DNA of 64,000 bases from CAYMZZ01 sp964395095 (GTDB lineage Bacteria; Bacteroidota; Bacteroidia; Chitinophagales; Chitinophagaceae), in the NCBI GenBank assembly GCA_964395095.1, contig CAYMZZ010000016.1, forward strand, positions 1 to 64,000, in the 5' to 3' direction. Below are positions 52,033 to 60,796 of this stretch, in pieces; the first letter of the stretch is position 1; every line of letters begins with the position of its first letter. The notes beneath the pieces were generated by a model. The model saw only the letters and a program-made list of their open reading frames with translations, was not told the DNA's origin and did no database searches. A program made the position numbers and the translations under genes.

Positions 52033-52887
52033 TTAATACTTATAATAACCTTCGCCAGTTTTGCGACCCAGTTTACCCTCCTTCACTTTTTCTTCCTGTA
52101 TATACGATGGTGTTAATCGTGCCGGCCTGCCCATTTGTTCATACACGCTGCAACTTACGGTATAGTTTACATCGTTTCCAATCAGGTCCATCAGCTCGAA
52201 AGGCCCCATCCGGAATCCTGCGGATTGCAGAAGACGGTCCATCTGTGCAAAATCTGAAAGTTCTTCTTCTACCAGGCGGAGCGACTCAATATAGAAAGGC
52301 CTTGCCACACGATTCACAATAAAGCCCGGTGCGTCTTTGCAGCGTACCGGTATTTTGCCTAATCGTTTTGTGAGCGCTATGATCTGCATCACAATTGCTT
52401 CGCTGCTTAGCGGGGTCTGCACAATTTCCACCAGCTTCATTAATGGTGCGGGGTTGAAAAAGTGCATGCCCAGCACACGTTCGGGATGCGGAATGGATTT
52501 TGCCAGCTCGCCGATGGAAAGGGAGGATGTATTGCTGGCGAAAACGCAGTCAGGGGAATTGATCGCCGCGAGTTGGGTAAACAAATCCGTCTTGGCTTCC
52601 GGTTTTTCAATAATCGCTTCAATAATGAGACCAGCGCGGCAATCATTCAGTTGCCGGGTGTAGGTAATTCTGTTGAGCAGGGCATCCGCATCGGCCTGAC
52701 TGATCTTGCCTTTGCTCACCTGTCGCTCAACAAGGCCGCGGATCTGCTCCCCAGCTTTACGGAGCACCGTTTCATTCAGATCAAAAAGTATGGTGGGGAA
52801 ACCCGCCTGTGCGCAAACCTGGGCAATTCCGCTGCCCATGGTGCCGGCCCCGCAAACTGCAATCTGTTGAATGGGATTCTGGCTCAT
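52033..52887 (-). CDS. 3-hydroxyacyl-CoA dehydrogenase (3-hydroxybutyryl-CoA dehydrogenase type)
   Basis: 284 residues: Rossmann motif IAVCGAGTMGSGIAQ, ASNTSSLSIGELA, catalytic H in GMHFFNPAPLMKLVE (His paired with Glu), then KDAPGFIVNRVARPF and a helical C-terminal domain (GNDVNYTVSCSVYEQ, TGEGYYKY). It oxidises (S)-3-hydroxybutyryl-CoA and related short acyl-CoAs with NAD. ATG 52887 lies 6 bp after a TATCTTTG box; an upstream in-frame start would overlap the divergent membrane gene. Confidence 0.93.
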   Translation of the reverse strand: MSQNPIQQIAVCGAGTMGSGIAQVCAQAGFPTILFDLNETVLRKAGEQIRGLVERQVSKGKISQADADALLNRITYTRQLNDCRAGLIIEAIIEKPEAKTDLFTQLAAINSPDCVFASNTSSLSIGELAKSIPHPERVLGMHFFNPAPLMKLVEIVQTPLSSEAIVMQIIALTKRLGKIPVRCKDAPGFIVNRVARPFYIESLRLVEEELSDFAQMDRLLQSAGFRMGPFELMDLIGNDVNYTVSCSVYEQMGRPARLTPSYIQEEKVKEGKLGRKTGEGYYKY

Positions 52888-52893
52888 GTGCTG

Positions 52894-52901
52894 CAAAGAT
52901 A
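52894..52901 (-). promoter_or_regulatory. -7 promoter box TATCTTTG, 6 bp before dehydrogenase ATG
   Basis: TAnnTTTG match on the minus strand, then CAGCAC and ATG; nearly leaderless. Confidence 0.65.
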
Positions 52902-52973
52902 ACAGTTGCCCGCCATGGCTTTCACCCTTAAATAATTTGCCTATCTTTCTAAGCATAATCAAAACCACCTTCA

Positions 52974-53585
52974 ATGGATACCACAGCATCAACCGAAACC
53001 AAGGCTTCGGTCCCGGCTTCAGGAGGCATCTTTGGAACGGGCATTCCTTCCTCCGTTACTTCTGTGATTGCCTTCCTGCTATTTTTCCTGCCATTTGCGG
53101 AGCTGCGTTGCACGGGAGGCGACAATAGCGATAATAATTTTATGGTACAAAATACGGGCACGGCGTTCAGCAACAGCGGCATGGGCCTGGCCCTGGGACT
53201 GGAATGGAAATCGAGCTTCAGCGGCTTTGGCCGCGAGATGAATATGGAGCGAAACGACCAACTCCGCAACCGCGAAGAACCCAATTATTTCGCGTTGGTA
53301 GCCTGGTTGCTGGCGCTGGCGACGGCTGTATTTTGCATCAGCAAGTGGAAATGGGGCGCCGGCCTTTCTTCATTTACGGCATTATTGTCGTTGGCGGCAT
53401 TGGTGGGATTATATTTCGATTTGAAAGGGGAAGCGAAGGATTTCTCCGGCACCAGCAGTGGCAGTAGCACCCTTGATGCCTATACGGATGTGAAAACGGA
53501 ATTGGTATTCACGGCCTGGTACTATGCGGCAGCCTTGTTGCTCGCAGCAACGGTGTGGCTGGCGTGGAAGAGAAATCGAAGCTAA
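52974..53585 (+). CDS. Hypothetical membrane protein
   Basis: 203 residues, unrecognised. Four hydrophobic segments (about 27-44, 105-121, 127-147, 178-198) and a longer, non-conserved loop (~45-100) rich in Ser/Asn/Gly. It is probably an inner-membrane protein. It is divergent from the hydroxyacyl-CoA dehydrogenase. Stop TAA is followed by the ATTTGGGA octamers. Confidence 0.75.
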   Translation: MDTTASTETKASVPASGGIFGTGIPSSVTSVIAFLLFFLPFAELRCTGGDNSDNNFMVQNTGTAFSNSGMGLALGLEWKSSFSGFGREMNMERNDQLRNREEPNYFALVAWLLALATAVFCISKWKWGAGLSSFTALLSLAALVGLYFDLKGEAKDFSGTSSGSSTLDAYTDVKTELVFTAWYYAAALLLAATVWLAWKRNRS

Positions 53586-53589
53586 TAGG

Positions 53590-53665
53590 AAAATTTGTGT
53601 ATTTGGGAATTTGGGTTGGGGTTTAAACCTTCACCAAATTACCAAATAACCGAATTCACAAATTT
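53590..53665. repeat. Convergent octamer arrays forming an imperfect palindrome
   Basis: AAATTTGTGTATTTGGGAATTTGGG from the left gene meets CCAAATTACCAAATAACCGAATT and CACAAATTT from the right, with AAATTTGTG / CACAAATTT as outer 9-bp inverted repeat. It may act as a shared end for the converging membrane-protein and pheS genes. Confidence 0.82.
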
Positions 53666-53670
53666 GCTCC

Positions 53671-54705
53671 TCACATTGCGCTGGTAAACTGCTTCAAGAA
53701 CCTTACATCGTTTTCGCTAAACAGCCTGAGGTCCTTCACATCGTATTTGAGCAGAGCGGGGCGCTCAATGCCCATGCCGAAGGCGAAGCCGGTATATTTT
53801 TGGGGATCGATATTACAGTTTTGCAGCACATTGGGGTGCACCATGCCGCAGCCCAGGATTTCTACCCAACCTGTTTTCTTACAGATATTACAGCCCTCCC
53901 CTCCACAGATAAAACAACTGATATCCATTTCGGCGCTGGGTTCGGTAAAGGGAAAATAGGAAGGACGGAATCGCACTTTCACATCCTTGCCATACATTTC
54001 CTTTACAAAGAAATAAAGGGTCTGCTTCAGATCGGCGAACGACACATTTTCATCTATATACAAACCTTCTACCTGGTGAAAAAAGCAATGGCTGCGGGCG
54101 CTCACGGTTTCGTTGCGATATACCCGGCCGGGCATCAGCATACGGATGGGTAGCTTTCCCTTTTCCATTTCGCGGATTTGCACGCTACTGGTATGCGTAC
54201 GCAAAACCCAATCGGGATTTTGCTGGATATAGAAAGTGTCCTGCATATCCCGGGCAGGATGATGCTCGGGCAGGTTGAGGGCACCGAAATTATGCCAGTC
54301 GTCTTCGATCTCCGGTCCCTCGGCCACGGCGAAACCGAGGCGTTGGAAAATGGAAACAATACGATTGCGCATCAGCGTTATCGGGTGGCGGCTACCCAGG
54401 GGCACGGGGTCGCCGGGCAGGCTCAGGTCGAGCGATGAATGCACCGCCTGCCCATTGTTCTGGGTAATGGCGGCCTTCAGGTTGTCAAATTTGGTTTCCG
54501 CGAAAATTTTAAACTCATTGAGCACCTGGCCAAAACTTTTTTTCTGGTCGGGCGGCACCTGTTTCATCTCGCCCATGATGCCTTTTACAATGCCTTTTGT
54601 ACCGAGGAAACGAATGCGGAATTCTTCCACCGCTTTCTCATCGGCGGCACTATAGGCTTCAATTTCCTGGCGGTACTGTGCTATCTGTTGCAACAACTGC
54701 TCCAT
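53671..54705 (-). CDS. pheS: Phenylalanine--tRNA ligase alpha subunit
   Basis: 344 residues. The N-terminal coiled-coil (MEQLLQQIAQYRQEIEAYS) binds tRNA. The class II catalytic core has motif 2 (TVSARSHCFFHQVEGLYID), FRPSYFPFTEPSAEMDI and motif 3 (GFAFGMGIERPALLKY). It pairs with PheT to charge tRNA-Phe; pheT is not in the window. ATG 54705 lies 6 bp after a TATCTTTG box, which rules out the more distal in-frame start. Confidence 0.97.
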   Translation of the reverse strand: MEQLLQQIAQYRQEIEAYSAADEKAVEEFRIRFLGTKGIVKGIMGEMKQVPPDQKKSFGQVLNEFKIFAETKFDNLKAAITQNNGQAVHSSLDLSLPGDPVPLGSRHPITLMRNRIVSIFQRLGFAVAEGPEIEDDWHNFGALNLPEHHPARDMQDTFYIQQNPDWVLRTHTSSVQIREMEKGKLPIRMLMPGRVYRNETVSARSHCFFHQVEGLYIDENVSFADLKQTLYFFVKEMYGKDVKVRFRPSYFPFTEPSAEMDISCFICGGEGCNICKKTGWVEILGCGMVHPNVLQNCNIDPQKYTGFAFGMGIERPALLKYDVKDLRLFSENDVRFLKQFTSAM

Positions 54706-54711
54706 ACGCCG

Positions 54712-54719
54712 CAAAGATA
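54712..54719 (-). promoter_or_regulatory. -7 promoter box TATCTTTG, 6 bp before pheS ATG
   Basis: TAnnTTTG match, then CGGCGT and ATG. On the plus strand a similar TATCTTG sits 5 bp before the arginase-fold gene ATG, so the 59-bp spacer holds two back-to-back promoters. Confidence 0.65.
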
Positions 54720-54764
54720 CGAGAAGGACGGCGAATCCTCTTTTCAATTTCCTATCTTGCGGCT

Positions 54765-55901
54765 ATGAGCGACCACCTCCATATCGCCGATTTTTTAAGC
54801 CCCATCAACCGCTATGAACTGTCGGAAGATGAGGGGTACAAAGACCGCCAGCTTGGCCAGGTACTGGATATCTATGAAGACGAGTTCCCTGATCTCGACG
54901 AGGCACAGGTGGTGATCCTGGGCTGTGCCGAGCAGCGCGGCAGTGGCATGGTCGGGCAGGAGAGCCAGGGTCCTGTTGCCATCCGCAAAGAATTGTATAA
55001 GCAATATTACTGGCATACCGATATACATCTCGCCGATATCGGCAATATCCGCGCGGGCGCCAGTTATACCGATTCTTATGCCGCCCTGAAAACGGTGGTG
55101 CGCGAGCTGGTGAATGCGAACAAGCTGGTGCTGATACTGGGCGGCTCACACGATCTTACCCTGGCGCAGTACCATGCCTATGCCGATCAGAAGCGCTTTA
55201 TTGAAGCCTCCTGTGTGGATGCGCTCATCGATCTCAATATCGATTCACCCTTCCGCCATGAAAATTTCCTGATGGAAATGCTTACCGGCGATCCCAACTA
55301 TGTGCGGCATTATAATCATATCGGCTTTCAAAGTTATTATGTGCATCCGCGCATGCTCGAAACCATGGATAAGCTGCGCTTCGATTGTTATAGGGTGGGG
55401 CATGTAAAAGATAATATCGACGAGATAGAACCCGTGCTGCGCAGCAGCAACCTGTTGTCGTTCGATATATCGGCGCTGGCAAATGCCTTTGCGCCGGCTA
55501 ACCGCCTTTCGCCCAACGGGCTTTATGGTGATGAAGCCTGCCAGATCATGCGTTTTGCCGGCATGAGTCCGATGATCAGCAGTATTGGCGTGTATGGTTA
55601 TAATCCCCAGTACGACCAGGACAATCTCACAGCCAAACAGATCAGCCAGATGCTCTGGTATGTGCTGGATGGGCGTAGCCGTGGTCGCCGGGAAGCCGCC
55701 CTCGACGAAAAGGATTCCTTCAACGAATACCATATGGCATTTGCCGAAGTGGAAACCATTTTTCTGCAAAGCAAGAAAACCGGTCGCTGGTGGATGCAGT
55801 TGCCCGATAAGCGCTTTATCGCGTGCAGCTATAAAGATTACCTCCTGGCCAGCAGCAACGAAATACCCGAGCGCTGGCTGCGCGCCCAGGAAAGAGGATA
55901 A
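54765..55901 (+). CDS. Arginase/formimidoylglutamase-fold protein with altered metal ligands
   Basis: 378 residues with the arginase/deacetylase layout: VVILGCAEQRGSGMVG, GPVAIRKELY, LVLILGGSHDLTLAQYHAY, ALIDLNIDS, LLSFDISALANAFAP, then a C-terminal extension. The manganese site is incomplete: H129 and D156/D160/D234 remain, but the position of the second His (DAHxD) is N158 (DLNID), and the second Asp of DxD is S236 (DIS). Often named formimidoylglutamase; I doubt full activity of that kind. No hut genes adjoin. Confidence 0.75.
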   Translation: MSDHLHIADFLSPINRYELSEDEGYKDRQLGQVLDIYEDEFPDLDEAQVVILGCAEQRGSGMVGQESQGPVAIRKELYKQYYWHTDIHLADIGNIRAGASYTDSYAALKTVVRELVNANKLVLILGGSHDLTLAQYHAYADQKRFIEASCVDALIDLNIDSPFRHENFLMEMLTGDPNYVRHYNHIGFQSYYVHPRMLETMDKLRFDCYRVGHVKDNIDEIEPVLRSSNLLSFDISALANAFAPANRLSPNGLYGDEACQIMRFAGMSPMISSIGVYGYNPQYDQDNLTAKQISQMLWYVLDGRSRGRREAALDEKDSFNEYHMAFAEVETIFLQSKKTGRWWMQLPDKRFIACSYKDYLLASSNEIPERWLRAQERG

Positions 55902-55928
55902 ACCATCATTTCCCCAAAAAGTATTGGT

Positions 55929-56969
55929 ATGATCAAAACAGGTATAGCATCCTATGGCATGAGCGGAAAATTGTTTCATGCGCCCTTTGTACACAACCAT
56001 CCCGGCTATGAACTGGCTGCCATCGTGGAAAGAAACCGCGATGAATCGCGACGCCGGTATCCGGATAGTACATTGTATCGCTCCTTTGAGGAAATGCTGA
56101 AGGATGACACGCTGCAGTTGATCATCGTGAACACGCCCACGCATACGCACTATGAGTATTGTAAAATGGCCCTGGAAGCCGGTAAGGATATCATCATCGA
56201 AAAGCCCTTCACCGTAACGCGTGCCGAAGCGGTGGAACTGGATGCACTCGCCCGGGAAAGGGGGCGTTTTCTTACCGTATATCAGAACAGGCGATACGAT
56301 GGCGACTTCCGCGCCCTGCGCGACGTGTTGCAATCGGGCCGGTTGGGAGAAATAGTGGAAGCCGAATTTCGCTATGATCGTTACCGGGTGCAGCATAGCG
56401 GTAAGCAACACAAGGAAGGAACCCTGCCCGGGGCGGGACTGATACACGATCTGGGGGCGCACCTGATAGACCAGGCCCTGCAGTTTTTTGGCATGCCCAC
56501 CCATGTTTTTGCCGACATCCGCATCCTGCGAAAGGGATCCGTGGAAGCCAACGATTATTTTGAAATGCTGCTCTACTATCCCGATAACCGGGTTCGGCTT
56601 AAGAGCACGGTGATGGCCAGGGAATCCCTTTATCCTTTTATTCTTCATGGTAGGAACGGCAGTTTCTTGCAGCAGCGTTCGGATATGCAGGAAGAATCCC
56701 TGCTCAAGGAAATAGAACCATCGTTAGAAGCCTGGTGTCCCGATCCTGCAACGGATGATGGCATATTGCATTATATGGAGAATGGGGAGTCGGTAAGAAA
56801 ACAAACGCGATCGAAAGCGGGCAACTATATGGATTATTTTGAAGACGTGTACCAGGCGCTGGCACATGGTGCACCCAATCCCGTACCGGCCAGTGATGCC
56901 ATCATGACCATGACGATTATTGATGCGGCCAAAGAGAGTGCGGCCGCGGGCCGCATGATCGCCCTTTGA
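55929..56969 (+). CDS. Gfo/Idh/MocA family oxidoreductase (cytoplasmic)
   Basis: 346 residues, no signal peptide. Rossmann N-terminal half with TGIASYGMSGKLFHAPFV (a GxGxxG variant), VNTPTHTHYEYCKMALEAG and IIIEKPFTV (EKP). C-terminal half GAGLIHDLGAHLIDQALQFF. Resembles YdgJ/YvaA-type inositol or sugar dehydrogenases; substrate unknown. 27 bp after the arginase-fold gene; its stop overlaps the PBP4 region by a few bases. Confidence 0.9.
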   Translation: MIKTGIASYGMSGKLFHAPFVHNHPGYELAAIVERNRDESRRRYPDSTLYRSFEEMLKDDTLQLIIVNTPTHTHYEYCKMALEAGKDIIIEKPFTVTRAEAVELDALARERGRFLTVYQNRRYDGDFRALRDVLQSGRLGEIVEAEFRYDRYRVQHSGKQHKEGTLPGAGLIHDLGAHLIDQALQFFGMPTHVFADIRILRKGSVEANDYFEMLLYYPDNRVRLKSTVMARESLYPFILHGRNGSFLQQRSDMQEESLLKEIEPSLEAWCPDPATDDGILHYMENGESVRKQTRSKAGNYMDYFEDVYQALAHGAPNPVPASDAIMTMTIIDAAKESAAAGRMIAL

Positions 56970-56974
56970 GTACT

Positions 56975-58351
56975 ATGAATACAAATCCCCATACATTTTT
57001 CCGGAATGCAATGCTCTTGGCCAGCCTGGTATTCCTGGTGGCCTGTAGCAGTTCGCGACAACTACCTTCTTCAGCGGCTTCCTCCGACCCCATGCAGGCG
57101 GCCATCCAGGCTATCTTGCAGGAGCCCTCGCTGCAGCAGGCCCATCTCGGCATCAGCATTTACGATGCGGAGGCGGATAGTTTTTTGCTGCAATACCAGG
57201 GTGATAAATATTTTGTTCCCGCCAGCAACACCAAGATAGTTACCAGCTATGCAGCTATGAAATGGCTGGGCGATAGCACGCTTACATTTCGATATGCCGA
57301 GCAGGATACGGCCATCTTCCTGGAGCCGGGAGCTGATCCCAGTTTCATGCACCGCGATTTTCGTACGCAGCCGGCCATCAACTGGCTATTGAAAGTTCAA
57401 AAGCCCTTGTACCTGGTCGGTAAGCACTGGCAGACCACGGCCTGGGGATCGGGTTGGTCATGGGGCGATTATGAATCGGCCTATATGGCCGAGCGCAGTC
57501 CGCTACCCGTGTATGGCAATACCATTCGTTGGGAGCAGGTGATTGCCCTGGATCCCTACGACAACAGTGAAGCAAAGCTGGTATCCTCCGATCCGCCCAC
57601 GGATTGGCCGGTCAGTTTTTCGCTTGATAATTCCGATGGAAGTTTTAAGGTAACGCGTGCCCTGGCCGAAAACCATTTTACGATCTATGAAGGCAAGGAA
57701 GATAATCCCAGCCGCGAGTTGCCCTTTGTAACCCATGGGATGGAATCGGCCCGGCAACTTTTGTCCGACAGCCTGCAAAAGCCTGTAGGTTATCGGGAAG
57801 GGTATTTGCCTAAATCGCTGGTATGGAAACCGCTTTATTCGCAGCCGCTCGATTCGGTATTGAAACCCCTGATGCACCGGAGTGATAATTTTATGGCGGA
57901 GCAGATGTTGCTCATGTTGTCGTATAAGGCAACGGGGATGTTGAACGAACGCCTGGCTACAGACACCCTGCTCAAGACCCTACTGGCCGATCTTACCGAC
58001 GCACCGCGTTGGGCTGATGGATCGGGGCTGAGCCGGTATAATCTTTTTACGCCGCGCAGCCTGGTGCAGATATTGAAAAAATTGCGAAATGAGATAGGGA
58101 TGGAAAGGGTGAAGGAGATATTCCCATCCGGCGGCGAGGGCACATTGCGGGGATATTATGTATCGGAACAGCCGTACCTCTATGCGAAAACCGGAACGCT
58201 TTCCGGAGTGGTTGCGCTGAGTGGTTATATGAGCAGTGCATCAGGCAGGCCGTTGATCTTTTCTGTGCTGGTGAATAATCACCGAGCATCAGCCAGCGAA
58301 ATACGGCGGGCGGTAGAGCGGTTTTTGGTGGAGGTGAGGGGGAAGTATTGA
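56975..58351 (+). CDS. dacB: D-alanyl-D-alanine carboxypeptidase/endopeptidase (PBP4 class), lipoprotein
   Basis: 458 residues. Lipobox VACS with C24. Class C penicillin-binding-protein motifs in order: SxxK at S84 (ASNTKIVT), SxN at HRSDNFMAEQMLLM, and KTG at AKTGTLSGVVALSGYM. PBP4 enzymes cut the terminal D-Ala or peptide cross-links in peptidoglycan. As a lipoprotein it would face the periplasm from a membrane. ATG 56975 is 5 bp after the preceding stop. Confidence 0.93.
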   Translation: MNTNPHTFFRNAMLLASLVFLVACSSSRQLPSSAASSDPMQAAIQAILQEPSLQQAHLGISIYDAEADSFLLQYQGDKYFVPASNTKIVTSYAAMKWLGDSTLTFRYAEQDTAIFLEPGADPSFMHRDFRTQPAINWLLKVQKPLYLVGKHWQTTAWGSGWSWGDYESAYMAERSPLPVYGNTIRWEQVIALDPYDNSEAKLVSSDPPTDWPVSFSLDNSDGSFKVTRALAENHFTIYEGKEDNPSRELPFVTHGMESARQLLSDSLQKPVGYREGYLPKSLVWKPLYSQPLDSVLKPLMHRSDNFMAEQMLLMLSYKATGMLNERLATDTLLKTLLADLTDAPRWADGSGLSRYNLFTPRSLVQILKKLRNEIGMERVKEIFPSGGEGTLRGYYVSEQPYLYAKTGTLSGVVALSGYMSSASGRPLIFSVLVNNHRASASEIRRAVERFLVEVRGKY

Positions 58352-58457
58352 AACGGTGTGATATGTGCAAAGTATATTCAATTCTTTGTAGAGCCGCGCG
58401 CAGTGTGGCTCCCGGCTGAAAATAAGTTTGTCAATTTGCACAACTGTAAACCTTTTG

Positions 58458-59114
58458 TTATGTGCTGTAAATATTCAGTTGTCGCTCTACTGGTTTTGAA
58501 CTCAAGACCTTTCCGGTAATATCTCCATTGACTGACCTTTCGTATACTCTTTCAAATCCCTTGGTGATGAAAGTCTCATTATCCAGCCATTTCACTATAA
58601 CCTCATCATTCCTTATTAATTCGATTTCTTTCGTTTCCCTCAATGGCAAGTCTAAGGGGTTTGGAAAGTCAAAAATCTTAATAACATATGGGCAAGCCCA
58701 ATAACACCCTGTAGCGGCTAGGGTTTTGCCATCTGGCGATAGATGAAATTCTGTCCATATAAATCCATCTTCATTGGGTGAATAACTTGCTATTTTACGC
58801 TCATGTAAGTCTATCACGGTCTGACCTCCAAAAACATCCTCTGCGCATATTAGAAACTCATTGTTCGCCTTTATCAACCACGCATAGAAAAACTGGCTAT
58901 GGTTTACAAGAAAGTCGAATAGTTTCTCATTCGTGCTTTGCTGGTAAATTTCAACTTTAGTCAAAGCCCAATGGCTGTCTTTCGAGCAATAATTGGTTGC
59001 TTGTAGCCGGTAGCTTTTTGAAGGTGACAATGACAACTCAATGTCTGCCTTCGAAAAATTGTTTTCGTTAAAGTTCTTTCTAATTTCTGCCCTAACTTTT
59101 TCTATATAGTTCAT
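58458..59114 (-). CDS. Hypothetical protein, WD-propeller-like fragment
   Basis: 218 residues, AT-rich, no signal peptide. A LSPDGKTLAATGCYWACPYV and IKIFDFPNPLDLPL segment looks like a propeller blade; no full repeat set is visible. Similar stand-alone proteins occur scattered in bacterial genomes without known role. It opens the second accessory stretch (58.4-61.5 kb), after the PBP4 gene on the opposite strand. Immunity or orphan role is speculation. Confidence 0.65.
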   Translation of the reverse strand: MNYIEKVRAEIRKNFNENNFSKADIELSLSPSKSYRLQATNYCSKDSHWALTKVEIYQQSTNEKLFDFLVNHSQFFYAWLIKANNEFLICAEDVFGGQTVIDLHERKIASYSPNEDGFIWTEFHLSPDGKTLAATGCYWACPYVIKIFDFPNPLDLPLRETKEIELIRNDEVIVKWLDNETFITKGFERVYERSVNGDITGKVLSSKPVERQLNIYST

Positions 59115-59205
59115 TGTTTCTTATTATTGGTCCAAAGCAAGCAGGGTATTGTACCGGTTTGGCATTAGCTACATTTCTTCAAGAAGTTATAGTTGATTGA
59201 ATGAA

Positions 59206-59616
59206 CTATTTTTGATCTTCAAACCATTTTACAATCGAAGGCATATTTCTTTCAAAGCCTCCGGGGATAAAGAAATTCAGGAGTCCGCATTTTTCATTTG
59301 TCCTGTTTGCAAAATCGTGTATCGTCTTTGCAGGAATTCTCAAGAATGCCCCTTTCTCAACATCCACCCAACTTTCGCCTACGAGTATGGACGCAACTCC
59401 TTCAATACCATAAAATATTTCGTCATTGTCTTCATGCTGGTGTGCACCAGGTCCAACTGAATTTGGTTCAAGCCACCACTCTGAAATGCTGTATTTGTTT
59501 GCCGTTTCATTTTCGTCTGCCTTGAAAACAGCCTTCATCGTACCGCAGTTGTAGACTCTTCCTTCCCCAGGTTGAAGAAAAAGAGCATCCTTTTCCTGAT
59601 GTTTATGTTCCATCAT
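59206..59616 (-). CDS. Cupin domain protein
   Basis: 136 residues, one cupin barrel: HQHEDNDEIFYGIEGVASILVG with the metal-binding histidines/Glu and KGAFLRIPAKTIHDFANRT. The rest is short. Cupins of this size often bind a small ligand or metal; the substrate is unknown. Start at either of two adjacent ATGs (MM). It lies upstream of the palindromic array. Confidence 0.85.
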   Translation of the reverse strand: MMEHKHQEKDALFLQPGEGRVYNCGTMKAVFKADENETANKYSISEWWLEPNSVGPGAHQHEDNDEIFYGIEGVASILVGESWVDVEKGAFLRIPAKTIHDFANRTNEKCGLLNFFIPGGFERNMPSIVKWFEDQK

Positions 59617-59687
59617 TCAATATTACTGCTTTCATTTTTGAGTTGCATTGCAATTACCGCAAATAGGGTTGTTTCCGGTTGCATATT

Positions 59688-60200
59688 CCGGTCGGGAGGG
59701 TGGTCCGAGCGGGGGTAAGTATGTTGAAAGTGTGGAAGTTTTGTACCTCGGTCGGAAGGCGGTCCGACCGGGGTGAGCGTGTTGATAGTGTGGAAGTTTT
59801 GTGACTCGGTCGGAAGGGCGGTCCGACCGGGGGTAAGTATGTTGATAGTGTGGAAGTTCTGTGACTCGGTCGGAAGGCGGTGCGACCGGGGGTAAGTATA
59901 CTGATAGTGTGGAAGTTTTGTGACTCGGTCGGAAGGCGGTCCGACCGGGGGTAAGTATGTTGATAGTGTGGAAGTTTTGTAACTCGGTCGGAAGGGTGGT
60001 CCGACCGTGGGTAAGTATGTTGATAGTGTGGAAGTTCTGTGACTCGGTCGGAAGGCGGTCTGACCGGGGTGAGGGTGTTGATAGTGTGGAAGTTTTGTGA
60101 CTCGGTCGGAAGGCGGTCCGACCGGGGGTGAGCGTGTTGATGGTGTGGTAGTTCTCTACCTCGGTCGGAAGGGTGGTCCGACCGGGGGGTGGGTTCCAAA
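59688..60200. repeat. Nine-copy ~59-bp tandem palindromic array
   Basis: Nine units with hairpin reference points at 59702, 59761, 59820, 59879, 59938, 59998, 60058, 60115 and 60175 (periods 59, 59, 59, 59, 60, 60, 57, 60). Each carries CGGTCGGA-(6 to 7 nt)-TCCGACCG, an 8-bp perfect stem in most copies, plus a conserved 37-nt spacer (GGGGTAAGTATGTTGATAGTG, GGAAGTTTTGTGACT). The whole unit is conserved, unlike a CRISPR. The minus strand is open for ~180 codons, but the frame is not kept from unit to unit. It lies between the cupin gene and a small orphan gene. Confidence 0.93.
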
Positions 60201-60370
60201 GCTGTTGCTATACACAGTAGCCGAGCTATCGAAGTGGTTCAAGAACGTAATAGTTCTTCACCAAGCATTTTCCTATTAAGGGTTAATAATAGATGCGGTG
60301 AGAATTAAATGAGCTGTACAATAGACTTACTTTGCGGTATTAATTTCATTGATATTTCAATTTTTTTTCT
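60201..60370. other. AT-rich spacer before small orphan genes
   Basis: 170 bp of AT-rich sequence with a TTACTTTGCGG near-consensus box at about 60328-60336, 35 bp before the next start codon. Nothing else recognisable. Confidence 0.4.
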
Positions 60371-60685
60371 ATGCTTTCTGATCTAACGGTTAAACAGCTA
60401 GCGCTTGCTGATTTTATGAGTAGTTTGTCTGAAAAGTGCTACTGTGCCGGCTGGATGCAAGATATTGAATTTGTTTTGTGGGACGCTGTTTTGAATGGCG
60501 AAAGGAAATATGGTCATGACCTAATTTCTCAAAATGATATAGAGGAATTGAAGAAGCTTTCGAAAAATGCAAACTGCTGGATATATTTTGATGATTCAAA
60601 TGAAGAATCACCTATTGACATGCTGTCTTGGGAAAAGCTGTTTGACCAGACTATAAGCGAAAATCCTAAGATTCTCAAACGTTGA
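60371..60685 (+). CDS. Small hypothetical protein
   Basis: 104 residues, AT-rich, soluble. I recognise no domain. Notable segments: LADFMSSLSEKCYCAGWMQDIEFVLW (aromatic- and Cys-rich helix) and IEELKKLSKNANCWIYFDD. Acidic and compact, the size of many immunity proteins, but no toxin gene is beside it. 111 bp before the next small gene. Confidence 0.6.
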   Translation: MLSDLTVKQLALADFMSSLSEKCYCAGWMQDIEFVLWDAVLNGERKYGHDLISQNDIEELKKLSKNANCWIYFDDSNEESPIDMLSWEKLFDQTISENPKILKR

Positions 60686-60796
60686 CACAAAGCCATGCAG
60701 CCGATCATCAAATCTTCAACCGATCTTAGCTTGTACCTATATTTGGGATACCCAACGCCAATAGAAAATTGTCCTTTGGGCCTACAATAGTATCTC

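Noticed and set aside
55245..56648. Minus-strand open frame of 467 codons
   Set aside because: Antisense to the arginase-fold and oxidoreductase genes; no family signal.
59654..60199. Minus-strand open frame through the 59-bp array
   Set aside because: The unit length is not a multiple of 3, so the peptide changes from unit to unit; repeat sequence lacking stops explains it.
59688..60200. CRISPR array
   Set aside because: The whole ~59-bp unit is conserved; there are no variable spacers and no cas genes.
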